64,000 nt of DNA from an uncultured Rhizobiaceae group bacterium (lineage in GTDB: Bacteria; Pseudomonadota; Alphaproteobacteria; Rhizobiales; Rhizobiaceae), in the NCBI GenBank assembly GCA_937930845.1, contig CALHBJ010000008.1, positions 57,132 through 121,131 of the forward strand, read 5' to 3'. The translations under genes were made by a program, and so were the position numbers. The notes under the pieces are model-generated. The model searched no databases. It was not told the DNA's origin and worked only from the letters and a program-made list of their open reading frames with translations. Positions 18,702-29,686 of this stretch are shown here, in pieces. Each line of letters starts with the position of its first letter. Positions within the stretch are counted from its first letter, which is position 1.

Positions 18702-20522
18702 CTAGTTCTCTGTCAGTTTTTGAAGGTCTGCATAGACGCTCTTTGAGCGTTTCATCAATTGCTTATGCGACCCTTGATCAACCACACGACCATTGTCGAC
18801 AACGATGATCTTGTTGGCATTGGAAATGGTGGACAGGCGGTGGGCGATCACGATGGTGGTGCGGTTCACCATCAGCGTATCCAGAGCCTTCTGCACCGAC
18901 GCCTCAGACTTGTTATCAAGGGCCGACGTGGCCTCATCCAGCAAAAGAATGGGCGCATTGCGCAAAATAGCGCGGGCAATTGAAATGCGCTGGCGCTGGC
19001 CGCCGGAAAGATTTGTCGCATTTTCACCCAGGTGGGACTCATAACCATGGGGCAGTTCCATAATGAAATCATGGGCCTGGGCGTTGCGCGCGGCTTCAAT
19101 AATTTCCTCATCGGTGGCATCTGGTCTGGCATAGCGCAGGTTTTCGCGGATTGTCCCCTGGAACAAGATCGGGCTTTGCGAAACATAGCCAATGTGGTCG
19201 CGCAAGGAACGCACATTCAGTTCGGCAATGTCCTGACCATCAATTTTAACGGTGCCTGAATCGGCGGTATAAAAACGTTGTATCAACGAAACGATCGTCG
19301 ACTTGCCACCACCCGATGGCCCCACAAGAGCAGTGGTTTGGCCGCGTTTGGCCGTGAAACTCATATTGTGAATGACGGGCGGACTGGTGGCGATGGGAAC
19401 ATCATTGCCCTCAACATCCGGCAGGCTTTGGGTTGAATAGCTGAAAGTGACATCATCAAATACAATCTCACCACCGGCTGGCACAAATTTAGCACCGGCA
19501 TTGTCGACGCCATGGGAGATGGGCGCATCGACCAATTCATAGATCATGCGCGCATTGACCAGCGAGCGTTCCAGCGCCACACGCATGCGCGCCAGTTTCT
19601 TGGCAGGCTCATAGGCGAGCAGCAGCGCGGTCATGAATGAAGTCAAATCACTTGGTTCATAACCGTGGTGGATAACCCGCCACCCGCCATAGGCGATCAC
19701 GGCGGCAATGGCGAAACCGGCCAGGGTTTCCATCAGCGGGCTGGTGCGCGCGGTGATGCGGGCAATCTTGTTGGCCCGGCGCTCTGCCTCCTCGGTCAGC
19801 CCACCCAATTTGCTGTTGAGCTGATCTTCAAGGGTGAATGCTTTGACAACTGTGATGCCATGGGCGGCCTCCTGCATGGAAGTTGCCACCTGCGCGCTGA
19901 TTTGAATTTCCTGCCTGGCGATCTTGCGCACCCGCCGGGCATAACCGGCAACAATGATGAGCGCGATGGGGCCGACAATGAATATGACAGCGGACATGAG
20001 CGGGTCGCGAAAAATCATCACCGCGATCAAGCCGATCAAGGTCACCATGTCACGCACATAGCCAAGGATGACGGTGTTGAGCAGGTTGCGCACACCGCCA
20101 ATGTTCTGGTTCAACCGGCTGATCAAAGTGACGGAATGGGTCGATGTGAAAAACCCCACATCGAGCTTGAGCATATGGTCGAACAGGCGGCGCTGATAAC
20201 GGGCAACGATATTGTTGCCGATGCGTTGCAAAATGGTGGTCTGTTTGTAGGTCACGTACCCCTTGACCAGAAAGATCACCACCACGGTCAATGACAGGTT
20301 GAGTGCCTGACTGAAATTGTTGCCGTAAAACACATCCTTGACGATGGGGCCCATCAGCCACGCACTGTAGGCCGTAATTCCAGCCGTGATCAGCAGGCAT
20401 ACAATCGCAATCGCGTAATCGCGTTTGTAGAGCGAGAAATTCTCACCGGCCATTCGCTTGAAAATCGCCAGGTCTTCCGACGATTTCAGGAACAGGCCCA
20501 GTAGTTTGTTGATCAAAAACAT
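18702..20522 (-). CDS. MsbA-like ABC exporter (fused permease-ATPase)
   Basis: A 606-residue half-transporter. Six membrane helices lie in the first about 330 residues, with coupling-helix segments, then the ATPase: Walker A GPSGGGKST, Q-loop YVSQSPIL, signature LSGGQRQR, Walker B ILLLDEATSALD and the switch His in IAHRLST. It resembles MsbA/lipid A flippases but could export other lipids or drugs. A Gly-rich, variable linker precedes the ATPase. It heads a dapB-gpmA run, probably by chance of genome organisation. Confidence 0.9.
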   Translation of the reverse strand: MFLINKLLGLFLKSSEDLAIFKRMAGENFSLYKRDYAIAIVCLLITAGITAYSAWLMGPIVKDVFYGNNFSQALNLSLTVVVIFLVKGYVTYKQTTILQRIGNNIVARYQRRLFDHMLKLDVGFFTSTHSVTLISRLNQNIGGVRNLLNTVILGYVRDMVTLIGLIAVMIFRDPLMSAVIFIVGPIALIIVAGYARRVRKIARQEIQISAQVATSMQEAAHGITVVKAFTLEDQLNSKLGGLTEEAERRANKIARITARTSPLMETLAGFAIAAVIAYGGWRVIHHGYEPSDLTSFMTALLLAYEPAKKLARMRVALERSLVNARMIYELVDAPISHGVDNAGAKFVPAGGEIVFDDVTFSYSTQSLPDVEGNDVPIATSPPVIHNMSFTAKRGQTTALVGPSGGGKSTIVSLIQRFYTADSGTVKIDGQDIAELNVRSLRDHIGYVSQSPILFQGTIRENLRYARPDATDEEIIEAARNAQAHDFIMELPHGYESHLGENATNLSGGQRQRISIARAILRNAPILLLDEATSALDNKSEASVQKALDTLMVNRTTIVIAHRLSTISNANKIIVVDNGRVVDQGSHKQLMKRSKSVYADLQKLTEN

Positions 20523-20628
20523 TCACAACCAGCGGTTTCGGCACGGACGGGAAGCGCCCAGAACTTCCCTATAACCAATCAATCATGGCCTGCCTATTGG
20601 CTGAGAAGAAAATTGAGGGGGCGGCTGT

Positions 20629-21669
20629 TCACGCGCGCGGATCAGCCTGCCAGTGTCTGTTACTCAAATTAAGGGCAAAACCGGGGGGATTGTTTGCAAA
20701 TGCGGCCAGTCCAACCAGCGCGGGCAATTCATGTGTCACCAGATAAGTGGGCAATTGCTGCAAGAATGTACGATGGGGCGCCTTGTCTTCAAAAGCTTCG
20801 GCGAAGTTACTTTGCAACAAAAAATCAGCAATTTTCGTACCGATGCCGCCCGCAATATAAACGCCACCCCAGGCCATGAACGTCAATGCAAAGTCACCGG
20901 CCACACGACCAAGACAGGTACAAAAAAGGTCCAGTGCCACAACCGCTTGTGGGTTTGAACCGTCGATGGCATGGCGCGAAACGTCTGCTGGCGTAAAACC
21001 ATTGATCGGGGCCACCCTGTCTGCACCACATATTGCCCGATACAAACTGAGCATTCCCCGACCGGACAATATCTCTTCGGCGCTGACCCGGCCTTCGATG
21101 CCGGCGAGATGCGCCCAAATGTCGGATTCGCGGGGATTGCGCGGTCCAAGATCGACATGGCCACCCTCACCCGCCACCGGTGCCCAGGACGTGCCGGTCC
21201 AAACCATGGCCCCCACGCCCAGACCGGTGCCCGCGCCCACAACCACCATGTTTCCTTCAGGCTTTTTGCCGGATCGACCAATGGGACCAATCGGAGCCAG
21301 GTCGGTGTCTTGCAGAAATGGCAGGGCGAGGGCCTGGGCTTCGAAATCATTCACCAAAGTCAATGTGGTGAAACCCTGCGAGGCAAGAAATGGCCGGGGT
21401 CTCACCTTCCAATGAACATTGGTGAGATCGACACCCTGGTCAGTGATCGGACCCGCACAGGCGAGAACAACTGATACGGGCTTTATTTGCGGTATTTTCT
21501 GCAAACAATGGGCAATCGCGTCTTCAATGGTCTGAAATTGGCTGGTTTGCACAATGTCCAATGGCACCGGATCAGCGCCAATCCGTTCAATCACCTGGAA
21601 CCGGGCATTGGTGCCACCCACATCGCCAATGAGAACGGGAAACTGAATGGATGTGGTCATGACGGTCAT
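20629..21669 (-). CDS. glk: glucokinase
   Basis: Phosphorylates glucose with ATP. The 346-residue product has the phosphate motif LIGDVGGTNARF, LACAGPI, LVNDFEAQALAL with the catalytic Asp, GAGTGLGVG and EGGHVDLGP. The family-specific C-terminal AGGIGTKI segment is present. Start is uncertain: ATGs at 21669 and 21660 are both possible and neither has a clear ribosome binding site; the frame continues upstream to 21726 without family likeness. Confidence 0.93.
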   Translation of the reverse strand: MTVMTTSIQFPVLIGDVGGTNARFQVIERIGADPVPLDIVQTSQFQTIEDAIAHCLQKIPQIKPVSVVLACAGPITDQGVDLTNVHWKVRPRPFLASQGFTTLTLVNDFEAQALALPFLQDTDLAPIGPIGRSGKKPEGNMVVVGAGTGLGVGAMVWTGTSWAPVAGEGGHVDLGPRNPRESDIWAHLAGIEGRVSAEEILSGRGMLSLYRAICGADRVAPINGFTPADVSRHAIDGSNPQAVVALDLFCTCLGRVAGDFALTFMAWGGVYIAGGIGTKIADFLLQSNFAEAFEDKAPHRTFLQQLPTYLVTHELPALVGLAAFANNPPGFALNLSNRHWQADPRA

Positions 21670-22022
21670 GGGAGTTCTGATTAATCGGGATTGCAACGCC
21701 AGTGCAGTCGGTTTCATCCAGCGCAACCAATGTCAACAAATAACCAGTCAAACAGGCGCAAACCTGAGGTGTTGAAGGGTTTAAGAAAATGCATGCAATG
21801 GCTGTTTAATCGTGCAAGAGTTCCTGGCAGTGGTGCTTTTCAGCTACCGCAATTGGTATTGCGTGGGCAGGATCAAACCATAAATTGTCACGTTTTTTCT
21901 CCGATTTGGGGCTTTCGGGTCACGGTAGGAAAAGTGTAACAGCATCAATCTGCACCCTGGTGGTGCTCACAATAATAGCGGACCACTAGTCCGCAACTCA
22001 GGGAACCCTGAAAGGAAAATCC
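21670..22022. other. glk-BMP divergent intergenic region
   Basis: No gene is apparent in this 353-bp gap. Near its right end are GCGGAC-cacta-GTCCGC (21978-21994) and CAGGG-AA-CCCTG (21999-22010), which would lie in the leader of the binding-protein mRNA just ahead of its AAAGGA ribosome binding site. These could affect message stability or translation. I do not recognise a known riboswitch here. Confidence 0.45.
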
Positions 22023-23018
22023 ATGAAAAAAATCATTCTTGGACTTGCAGCTGCTGCTTTCTCAGCCGTCAGCGCATATGCAGCCGATCTGAAACCGGCT
22101 TTGGTTTATGACCTTGGCGGTAAGAACGATAAGTCGTTTAACGAATCTGCCTATACCGGCGCTGAGCGTTTCGCCAAAGAAACCGGCACGGCGTATAAAG
22201 ACTTTGAAATTCAAAACGACGCCCAGCGCGAACAGGCGATGCGCCGATTTGCCCGTGATGGCCACAACCCAATTGTTGCCATCGGCTTTTCGCAGGCCGC
22301 CGCACTTGAAAAAGTAGCTGCAGAATTTCCAGACACGAAATTCGCGATTGTTGACATGGTTGTCGACAAGCCAAACGTTCGCTCGATCCTGTTCACAGAG
22401 CACGAAGGTTCTTTCCTTGTGGGCGTGATGGCAGCTAAAGCTTCAAAGACCGGCAAAGTCGGCTTCATCGGCGGCATGGACATTCCGCTGATTCGCAAAT
22501 TCGCCTGTGGCTATGTTCAGGGCGTCAAATCCGTCAATCCAGATGCTGAAGTGTTCCAGAACATGACTGGCACAACCGGCGCAGCCTGGAACGACCCGGT
22601 CAAGGGCGGCGAGCTGGCCAAATCACAAATCGAACGCGGCGCAGACGTTGTCTATCATGCGGCTGGCGGCACCGGCATTGGTGTGTTGCAGGCTGCAGCT
22701 GATGCGGGCGCACTCGGCATTGGCGTTGACTCCAACCAAAACGGCATGCACCCGGGCAAAGTGCTCACTTCCATGCTGAAGCGCGTCGATAACGCTGTCT
22801 ACAATGCATTCTCAGATGTAAAAAATGACAAATGGAGCGCTGGCTTCAACATTCTTGATCTGAAAGCCGACGGTGTTGGCTATGCGATGGACGACAACAA
22901 CAAGTCTCTTGTTAATGCGGACATGCAGGCAGCTGTTGATGCGGCCTCCGCAAGCATCAAGTCTGGCGCCGTTAAAGTTCACGACTACATGAGCGACAGC
23001 GCCTGCCCTGTTAAATAA
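22023..23018 (+). CDS. BMP family ABC transporter substrate-binding protein
   Basis: A 331-residue periplasmic binding protein of the BMP/Med family, whose studied members bind purine nucleosides or similar ligands. A signal peptide ends at AYA (residue 20) with no lipobox Cys. The family pattern is clear: ALVYDLGGKNDKSFNESAYTGAERF, PIVAIGFSQAAAL, GSFLVGVMAAKASKTGKVGFIGGMDIP, VYHAAGGTGIGVLQAA, and GVDSNQ. No permease or ATPase gene of this system is in the window, so it is an orphan here. A strong terminator follows directly. AAAGGA gives a good ribosome binding site. Confidence 0.93.
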   Translation: MKKIILGLAAAAFSAVSAYAADLKPALVYDLGGKNDKSFNESAYTGAERFAKETGTAYKDFEIQNDAQREQAMRRFARDGHNPIVAIGFSQAAALEKVAAEFPDTKFAIVDMVVDKPNVRSILFTEHEGSFLVGVMAAKASKTGKVGFIGGMDIPLIRKFACGYVQGVKSVNPDAEVFQNMTGTTGAAWNDPVKGGELAKSQIERGADVVYHAAGGTGIGVLQAAADAGALGIGVDSNQNGMHPGKVLTSMLKRVDNAVYNAFSDVKNDKWSAGFNILDLKADGVGYAMDDNNKSLVNADMQAAVDAASASIKSGAVKVHDYMSDSACPVK

Positions 23019-23047
23019 GCAGCGCAGACGACCAAATTGACTTTAGG

Positions 23048-23076
23048 CCGCCCTGGGAAACCGGGGCGGTCTTTTT
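23048..23076 (+). terminator. terminator of the BMP-type gene
   Basis: A nine-pair stem (23048-23056 with 23061-23069) closed by a GAAA tetraloop, then TCTTTTTC. It lies 30 nt past the stop. Confidence 0.93.
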
Positions 23077-23131
23077 CATTGAGACACGGGTTTTCAAAAA
23101 TAACGACCGGGCGGCGGATGGTCCGTAAAAA

Positions 23132-23575
23132 TCAGGCAGAAGGTTTGGCGCGGAAAGCATCATCATAGGCTACGAACTCAACTGTGTTGCCGTCCGGGTC
23201 TTTCATAAAGACGCCCCGCCAGCCAACCCAACCAAATAATTGCACATTGTAGGCAACCGATTTTTTGTCCAGCCAGGCCATGACGTCCTCCTGGTCACTG
23301 GCATCCACCGTTAACGCAATGTGGTGCAGTGAAGACGAGAGCCCCGTGGCCACCTGCATCTGTGCTGCAAACAAGGCCAGCACCGTGGTGTGGCCACCAT
23401 AGCCCGGCGCGATGCGAAAGAAATGGATGTTCTGCTCATTGCGCTGAGCCAGCAATTCAAGCCCAACAATATCACGATAAAAGGCCACCATTGCCGCAAG
23501 GTCCGTGCAACGTATGGCGATCTCGCCCAAGGCATGAACTTTAAATGGTGGTGACGCAGCGGATGCGGGCATCAT
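23132..23575 (-). CDS. VOC (glyoxalase/dioxygenase fold) family protein
   Basis: A 147-residue single VOC domain. The first module has IAIRCTDLAAMVAFYRDIVGLELL, the second LHHIALTVDA ... GWRGVFMKDPDGNTVEFV with a possible metal Glu. Members include lactoylglutathione lyases, epoxide- and drug-modifying enzymes and dioxygenases, so no reaction can be named. Its start overlaps the rmuC stop, indicating translational coupling. Confidence 0.82.
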   Translation of the reverse strand: MMPASAASPPFKVHALGEIAIRCTDLAAMVAFYRDIVGLELLAQRNEQNIHFFRIAPGYGGHTTVLALFAAQMQVATGLSSSLHHIALTVDASDQEDVMAWLDKKSVAYNVQLFGWVGWRGVFMKDPDGNTVEFVAYDDAFRAKPSA

Positions 23576-24795
23576 CAGTCTCCGCCTTCGATGGCACGCA
23601 GAAACGGCTTGCCAACTTCGCCTTTTTCATCGTCCTGTACCGCTGCTGCACCAAACTCCAATGCCTCAATGCGCTCCCCATGGCGCGAGAGTTTGCGGGC
23701 AGAAATGAGTATCTGGTCAATATCTTTGCCGGTGAGATCATGGTGGGATTTGAGCTTGCCGATGCGTTCATCCAACAAGGCCAAATCCTTGGAGAACTTC
23801 ATGACTTCCCCCTGAATCAAATGGGCCTGCTCGCGCATGCGCGCATCTTTCAACACGGCCTGGATAACCTGGATCGACAGCATGAGCAGTGACGGCGACA
23901 CAATCACAACTCTGGAAGTGTGCGCCTTTTGCACGATGCCATCGAATTGTTCGTGAACCTCGGCAAAGATGGATTCAGAGGGCACGAACAAAAAGGCGGT
24001 GTCCTGGGTTTCGCCAGGAATGAGATACTTGGCGGAAATATCGCCGATATGAACCTCCATATCCTTGCGAAATCGAATGGCAGCCTCTTTCTTGGCCTGT
24101 GGATCTTGCGCCTCACGAAACGCTGTCCAGCCTTCCAGCGGGAACTTGGCGTCAATCACCAAGGACGGGGCTTTATTGGGCATCGGCACCAGACAATCCG
24201 GGCGTTTGCCGTTGGAAAGCGTTGCCTGAAACTCATAGGCACCCATGGGCAAACCGTCCTGGACAATGGTTTCCATTCGGCTTTGGCCAAACGCACCACG
24301 GGTCTGTTTGTTCTGCAAAATAGCCTGCAGGCCGACCACATCCTGGGCAAGGGATTGAATGTTGTTTTGCGCCGTATCAATCACAGCCAGCCGTTCCTGC
24401 AATTTGGACAGGCTTTCCTGTGTGGTCTTATTGGTGTCGGACAGCGACTGGGAAACCCGGCCCGTCACATTGGCCAATCGTTCGTCCAGTTGTTTTGAGA
24501 AAGCCTGCTGACCGCTGGCAACATTTTCCTGAACTGACGCCAATCGGCCGTTGAGTTCATTTTGGGTGGCAACGAGTTCAGCAATACGCATCTGGGCTTC
24601 ATGGGCGCGTTCGCGTTCCACACTTTGTGCGATCAGTTCAGTTTCGTTGCGCCGACGGGCACCGCGCCAAATGGCGATCAACAGCAAGAGCGCGCACAGG
24701 AACATCAGCGCTGCTGCGATAACCGCCACATCAGCGCGGGTGAATTCTATGTCGCCTGCGACAAACAGGACCTGGTCGAGTTGAAGTGCTTTCAT
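23575..24795 (-). CDS. rmuC: RmuC family DNA recombination protein
   Basis: A 406-residue protein that limits recombination at inverted repeats in E. coli. An N-terminal membrane anchor (about residues 24-44, [19 protein letters not shown]) is followed by a long coiled coil to about residue 175 and the RmuC nuclease-like core: [45 protein letters not shown], and the [17 protein letters not shown] block. Overlaps the VOC gene by about one base and is divergent from def. Confidence 0.93.
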   Translation of the reverse strand: MKALQLDQVLFVAGDIEFTRADVAVIAAALMFLCALLLLIAIWRGARRRNETELIAQSVERERAHEAQMRIAELVATQNELNGRLASVQENVASGQQAFSKQLDERLANVTGRVSQSLSDTNKTTQESLSKLQERLAVIDTAQNNIQSLAQDVVGLQAILQNKQTRGAFGQSRMETIVQDGLPMGAYEFQATLSNGKRPDCLVPMPNKAPSLVIDAKFPLEGWTAFREAQDPQAKKEAAIRFRKDMEVHIGDISAKYLIPGETQDTAFLFVPSESIFAEVHEQFDGIVQKAHTSRVVIVSPSLLMLSIQVIQAVLKDARMREQAHLIQGEVMKFSKDLALLDERIGKLKSHHDLTGKDIDQILISARKLSRHGERIEALEFGAAAVQDDEKGEVGKPFLRAIEGGD

Positions 24796-24962
24796 GGCAC
24801 CAGCCTAACCGATTCGGGAATAAGAATAAAACGCGAACATTGGTAGGCTTCCGGATCGGCACGGCGAAACTCGTCACCCCAACCTGGCACTGCTTATCGC
24901 TTGTCAAAAACCACGGCCCAGATGGCGTTGACCCCGGCGCGGCAAGCGCTTATCTCCAGCCC

Positions 24963-25544
24963 ATGTCCATATTGCCTATTGTTCACATTCCCGATCCCAT
25001 ATTGCGCGTACAATCCAAACCGGTTGAACGGGTGGATGATCAGCTGCGGGCATTTCTCGATGACATGCTGGAAACGATGTATGATGCGCCCGGCATCGGG
25101 CTTGCTGCCATTCAGGTGGGCGAGCCGCTGCGGATTTTCACGGTCGATTGCAGCAAACGTTCTGAGGATGAAGAAGAATCCGATGTAGATGAGCCGCAGC
25201 GCGGCGAAACGGCTGAAGAACACCGCGACCCAATCTTCCTGATTAACCCCGAAATCGTGGCCCATTCCGACGCGCGCAATGTGTATGAAGAAGGCTGCCT
25301 TTCGATCCCGGATTATTATGCGGATGTGGAGCGCCCGGCAGCGGTGACCGTGCGCTATCTTGACCGGGAGGGGGTTCAACAGGAATTGGAAGCTGACGGT
25401 CTGCTGGCCACCTGCATTCAACATGAACTCGACCACCTTAACGGCACGCTGTTCATTGATCATATTTCCAAATTGAAGCGCGATATGGTCATTCGCAAAT
25501 TCACCAAGGTCGCCAAACAAAACGGCACCAGATTCATCGGCTGA
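24963..25544 (+). CDS. def: peptide deformylase with acidic insertion
   Basis: Removes the formyl group from nascent proteins. The 193-residue product begins [15 protein letters not shown] and carries all three motifs: [18 protein letters not shown] and QHELDHLNG (iron site Cys, His, His). Between FTVDCSK and the INPEI strand is a highly acidic loop of about 25 residues (DEEESDVDE region), longer than in E. coli. The frame is open for 59 more codons upstream but only the ATG at 24963 fits. First gene of def-fmt-truA. Confidence 0.96.
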   Translation: MSILPIVHIPDPILRVQSKPVERVDDQLRAFLDDMLETMYDAPGIGLAAIQVGEPLRIFTVDCSKRSEDEEESDVDEPQRGETAEEHRDPIFLINPEIVAHSDARNVYEEGCLSIPDYYADVERPAAVTVRYLDREGVQQELEADGLLATCIQHELDHLNGTLFIDHISKLKRDMVIRKFTKVAKQNGTRFIG

Positions 25545-25586
25545 TCGTCTCAAGCGACGAGTGGCCTTATTCCGGCGGGAAACTTC

Positions 25587-26540
25587 ATGGCATTGCGCAT
25601 TGTTTTCATGGGGACACCGGATTTTTCAGTGCCCACACTCAATGCTTTGCACCGTGCAGGCCACGAGATCGTGTGCTGCTATTCGCAACCGCCGCGCCCG
25701 GCCGGCCGCCGTGGACTGGAATTAAAACCCTCGCCTGTGCATCTGGCCGCGCAGGCCCTGGGCATTGAAACCCGCACACCAACATCTTTGAAAGGCGAAC
25801 GGGAACAGGCGGAATTTGCCCGGCTTGATGCAGATGTGGCCGTGGTTGTGGCCTATGGTCTGCTGCTCCCCCAGGCTATTCTGGATGCCCCAAAATCTGG
25901 ATGTTTCAACGGCCATGCATCACTCTTGCCGCGATGGCGTGGGGCTGCCCCAATCCAGCGGGCCATCATGGCGGGCGATAGTGAAACCGGCATTATGGTG
26001 ATGAAAATGGATGTGGGGCTGGATACCGGCCCTGTGGCCATGACCGCCAAATGTCCCATCGAAGAGACAACGACTGCGGCCCATCTACATGATAAATTGT
26101 CACTCATGGGTGCGAACCTGATGGTGGACGCCATGGCCGGGCTTGAACAGGGTACTTTAACATTGACCTCCCAGCCCGATGAAGGCGTCGTCTATGCGGC
26201 CAAGATTTCCAAAGAGGAAAGCCGCATTGACTGGAACCGACCGGCGGCGCAGGTGCACCGGCATATCATGGGCCTGTCGCCTTTTCCCGGTGCCTGGTGC
26301 GAAATGCCCCTGGGCGGAAAGCCAGTGCGGGTAAAATGTCTCCAGTCAAGAATTGTCGATCAAACTGATACCGCCATATCTGCTGCTGGAAGTGTTCTCG
26401 ATGATACCCTCACGATTGCCTGTAACCCGGGAGCGGTTGCGTTGACCCAATTGCAAAAGGCCGGGGCAAAACCAATGGAAGCTTCGGTGTTTCTATCTGG
26501 CAATGCCCTGGCTGCGGGAACGGTGCTCGATGGCAGATAG
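25587..26540 (+). CDS. fmt: methionyl-tRNA formyltransferase
   Basis: Formylates initiator Met-tRNA using 10-formyl-THF. The 317-residue protein has [14 protein letters not shown], the catalytic [18 protein letters not shown] (Asn-His), and the [17 protein letters not shown]sp motif, then the C-terminal tRNA-binding OB domain. It follows def by 42 bp and its end overlaps the truA start by 11 bp, supporting coupled translation. Confidence 0.97.
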   Translation: MALRIVFMGTPDFSVPTLNALHRAGHEIVCCYSQPPRPAGRRGLELKPSPVHLAAQALGIETRTPTSLKGEREQAEFARLDADVAVVVAYGLLLPQAILDAPKSGCFNGHASLLPRWRGAAPIQRAIMAGDSETGIMVMKMDVGLDTGPVAMTAKCPIEETTTAAHLHDKLSLMGANLMVDAMAGLEQGTLTLTSQPDEGVVYAAKISKEESRIDWNRPAAQVHRHIMGLSPFPGAWCEMPLGGKPVRVKCLQSRIVDQTDTAISAAGSVLDDTLTIACNPGAVALTQLQKAGAKPMEASVFLSGNALAAGTVLDGR

Positions 26541-27297
26541 CACCACGCGATACCGGTTCTTGATTGAATATGACGGCAGCCCTTTTTGCGGCTGGCAAAG
26601 GCAAAACGATATGCCATCAGTTCAGGGCGCGCTTGAAGCCGCACTTGAAAAACTTGGCGAAGGGGCATGTCTGGTGCAGGGCGCCGGGCGCACCGATGCG
26701 GGCGTCCACGGCCTTGGCCAGGTCGCCCATTGCGATTTGCAGCGTCCCTGGGCACCTTTCCGATTGATGGAGGCTTTAAATGCTCATCTACGCCAGGCGG
26801 GCGATCCGGTTGCTGTGTTGGAATGCGAAAAATCCAATGATGAGTTTCACGCCCGTTTTTCTGCCGTTCAACGCAGCTATGTTTACCGCATCATTTCGCG
26901 CCGGGCACCACTTACGGTGGCGCGTGGCCGTGCCTGGAACGTCAAGGCCGAACTTGATGTGACAACCATGGACGTGGCTGCGAAGCGGTTGCTTGGCGAA
27001 CACGATTTTACCACCTTCCGCTCAACGGAATGTCAGGCGAAATCTCCCATCAAAACTCTGGATACGCTTGATGTGCGCCTTACCCAAGGTTTCAGCGGGC
27101 CGGTTGTGGAAATTTCAACTACCGCCCGCTCGTATCTGCACAATCAAGTGCGCTCGTTTGCCGGTGCCTTGAAACTTGTGGGCGAAGGCAAATGGACCGC
27201 CGATGATGTGCAGGCATCATTGGAAGCGCGGGACCGCACCGCTTGTGCGCCTGTGGCACCGCCCCATGGACTGTATCTTGTCAGTGTGGGCTATTGA
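26530..27297 (+). CDS. truA: tRNA pseudouridine(38-40) synthase
   Basis: Makes pseudouridine in the anticodon stem-loop of many tRNAs. The 255-residue protein has [17 protein letters not shown], the catalytic Asp in [33 protein letters not shown] and the late [13 protein letters not shown] motif. The ATG at 26530 (MADSTT) is preferred over one nine codons earlier. Third gene of the def-fmt-truA operon. Confidence 0.96.
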   Translation: MADSTTRYRFLIEYDGSPFCGWQRQNDMPSVQGALEAALEKLGEGACLVQGAGRTDAGVHGLGQVAHCDLQRPWAPFRLMEALNAHLRQAGDPVAVLECEKSNDEFHARFSAVQRSYVYRIISRRAPLTVARGRAWNVKAELDVTTMDVAAKRLLGEHDFTTFRSTECQAKSPIKTLDTLDVRLTQGFSGPVVEISTTARSYLHNQVRSFAGALKLVGEGKWTADDVQASLEARDRTACAPVAPPHGLYLVSVGY

Positions 27298-27377
27298 GTT
27301 GGCCGTTTAATTCAAGATGGCTTTGACCGTGCACATCGCATACGGCAAGATGCAGCGAAGTTTCCGGAGAATACACC

Positions 27378-28598
27378 ATGGCGCGCGCCTTCCTGTTTGT
27401 ACTTGATTCTGTCGGCATTGGCGGTGCCCCGGATGAAGCGGCGTTTGGCGATACCGGTGCAAACACGCTGGGGCATATTGCGCAGGCATGCGCCGACGGT
27501 GGAGGCGACCGCGAGGGGTTGCGCCGTGGACCTTTGAACCTGCCCAATATGGAACGGCTTGGACTGGGCCATGCCGCCCATGCGGCCAGTGGCACATTTC
27601 CAGCCGGCATGGATGCAACCCTCACCGCACAAGCCGGATGGGCCTGTGCAGCAGAAGTCTCAAGCGGTAAAGACACGCCATCGGGGCACTGGGAAATTGC
27701 CGGTGTGCCGGTACGGTTTCAATGGGGCGTGTTTCCAACGACGATCCCGACTTTTCCTGCCGAATTGACAACCGCCATGATTGAACAGGCCGATTTGCCT
27801 GGCGTGTTGGCAAACAAACATGCATCCGGCACCGAAGTGATTGCCGAATATGGGATCGAACACATCACCAGCGGCAAACCGATTGTCTATACGTCTTCGG
27901 ATTCGGTTGTTCAGATTGCAGCCCATGAGGAATTCTTCGGGCTGAACCGGCTGTATGAACTCTGCGCTTTGACCCGCAAACTGGTTGACCCGCTGAACAT
28001 TGGGCGGGTGATCGCCCGGCCGTTCATTGGCAAGACCGCAGATACATTTGAACGCACGGGCAACCGCCGGGATTATTCCGTTCCGCCACCGGAACCCACT
28101 TTGCTGGACAGGCTGGAGGATGACGGGCGAAGCATTTTTGCTGTTGGGAAGATTGCCGATATTTTTGCCCATCAAGGGATTACGGACATTCGCAAGGCCA
28201 ATGGAAATGATGCCATGTTCGACGCCACTTTGCAGGCCATGGACGATGCCGCAGAGGGCGATCTGGTATTTACCAACTTTGTGGATTTCGATCAGCTTTA
28301 CGGCCACCGCCGCGATGTGCCCGGCTATGCCGCCTGTCTGGAACATTTTGACCGCAGATTGCCGGAACTCATGGCCAAGCTGCAGCCGGGGGACTTGATG
28401 ATCCTGACCGCAGACCATGGCAATGATCCCACGTGGAAAGGCACTGACCACACCCGTGAACAGGTGCCTGTCATTGTCACCGGCCCCGGTATCGCCACCG
28501 GCAATCTGGGACCACGACCCACCTTTGCCGATATTGGTGAAACCATTGCAGCCCATTTGGGTATTGATCCCGGCCCCCACGGGTCGACAATGCTCTAA
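27378..28598 (+). CDS. deoB: phosphopentomutase
   Basis: Interconverts ribose (or deoxyribose) 1- and 5-phosphates, linking nucleoside breakdown to the pentose phosphate pool. The 406-residue protein has [36 protein letters not shown] with the phosphorylated Thr, [14 protein letters not shown] and [10 protein letters not shown] for the two manganese ions. First of a deoB-add-upp nucleoside run. Confidence 0.96.
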   Translation: MARAFLFVLDSVGIGGAPDEAAFGDTGANTLGHIAQACADGGGDREGLRRGPLNLPNMERLGLGHAAHAASGTFPAGMDATLTAQAGWACAAEVSSGKDTPSGHWEIAGVPVRFQWGVFPTTIPTFPAELTTAMIEQADLPGVLANKHASGTEVIAEYGIEHITSGKPIVYTSSDSVVQIAAHEEFFGLNRLYELCALTRKLVDPLNIGRVIARPFIGKTADTFERTGNRRDYSVPPPEPTLLDRLEDDGRSIFAVGKIADIFAHQGITDIRKANGNDAMFDATLQAMDDAAEGDLVFTNFVDFDQLYGHRRDVPGYAACLEHFDRRLPELMAKLQPGDLMILTADHGNDPTWKGTDHTREQVPVIVTGPGIATGNLGPRPTFADIGETIAAHLGIDPGPHGSTML

Positions 28599-28626
28599 AC
28601 ACATTTAAAAAAACGAAAGCCAGCCC

Positions 28627-29601
28627 ATGCTCAAAGCGGAAATTCATTGCCACATAGAAGGGGCGGCCCATCCTGATCTCGTCTTGCGCCTGGCGCGCAA
28701 ATATGGGGCTTCGATGGACAGCATCATCCGCGATGGCCGCTATGTGTGGCACGATTTCACAAGCTTTCTGAGTGCCTATGATACGGCCTCGTCGGTGTTT
28801 CGTTCGGTCGAAGACTACCGGCTTTTGACCTATGATTCACTGACCCGGCTGGCCGAACAGGGCGCGATCTATTCTGAAATGTTTGCCTCGCCAGACCATG
28901 CCGCGCGCATGGGCCTGAATTACGATGATCTGGTGAGCGCCATGGCCAGTGGCATTGAAGATGCCAAAGCCGCAACGGGTATTGAGGGGCGCATCATTAT
29001 GACATGTGTGCGCCATCTTGGCCCGGATTCCGGCGAAGCGGTTGCGCAAATGGTGGCAGATAATCCACACCCGTTGGTAACCGGATTCGGCATGGGCGGC
29101 GATGAACGTATGTACAAGGTGGAAGATTTCGCCACGGCATTTTCGATTGCTGCAGATGCGGGGCTTGGCCTGACGTGCCATGCGGGTGAATTTGCCGGGG
29201 CTGACAGTGTTCGCGATTGCCTTGACCATCTGGGGGTTACACGCATTGGGCATGGTGTGCGCTCAATAGAGGACCGAGAATTAGTCGAGCGGCTGGTGGA
29301 AGAGGAAATTGTGCTTGAGGTTTGTCCGGGCTCGAATATTTCGCTTCAGGTCTATCCTGACTTTGCCAGCCACCCCCTGCGCCGCCTCGCCGATGCGGGG
29401 GTTGCTGTGACCTTAAGCTCCGATGATCCACCGTTTTTTGAAACCAGTCTGGCACGCGAATATGAGCTTGCGGCCACAGAATTTGGCTTTGATGAAATGC
29501 AATTGCAGCAATGCACGCGCACGGCGATCGAGTGTGCATTTGTCGATGAAGCCACCCGGCACCGGTTGCTGGCGCGTCTCGATCAGGAAACGGTGGGATA
29601 A
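28627..29601 (+). CDS. add: adenosine deaminase
   Basis: Deaminates adenosine and deoxyadenosine to inosine forms. The 324-residue protein keeps all zinc and catalytic motifs: EIHCHIEGA, TCHAGEFAG, IGHGVRSIED, and VTLSSDDPPFF. Follows deoB by 28 bp. Confidence 0.94.
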   Translation: MLKAEIHCHIEGAAHPDLVLRLARKYGASMDSIIRDGRYVWHDFTSFLSAYDTASSVFRSVEDYRLLTYDSLTRLAEQGAIYSEMFASPDHAARMGLNYDDLVSAMASGIEDAKAATGIEGRIIMTCVRHLGPDSGEAVAQMVADNPHPLVTGFGMGGDERMYKVEDFATAFSIAADAGLGLTCHAGEFAGADSVRDCLDHLGVTRIGHGVRSIEDRELVERLVEEEIVLEVCPGSNISLQVYPDFASHPLRRLADAGVAVTLSSDDPPFFETSLAREYELAATEFGFDEMQLQQCTRTAIECAFVDEATRHRLLARLDQETVG

Positions 29602-29686
29602 CCGACATAAGCTGTGTGCAACACATTGTTCCCGTGGGTACAGGCGGTAATGTCTCAATTCAAACCGCACCAAACAGGAGAGACCC

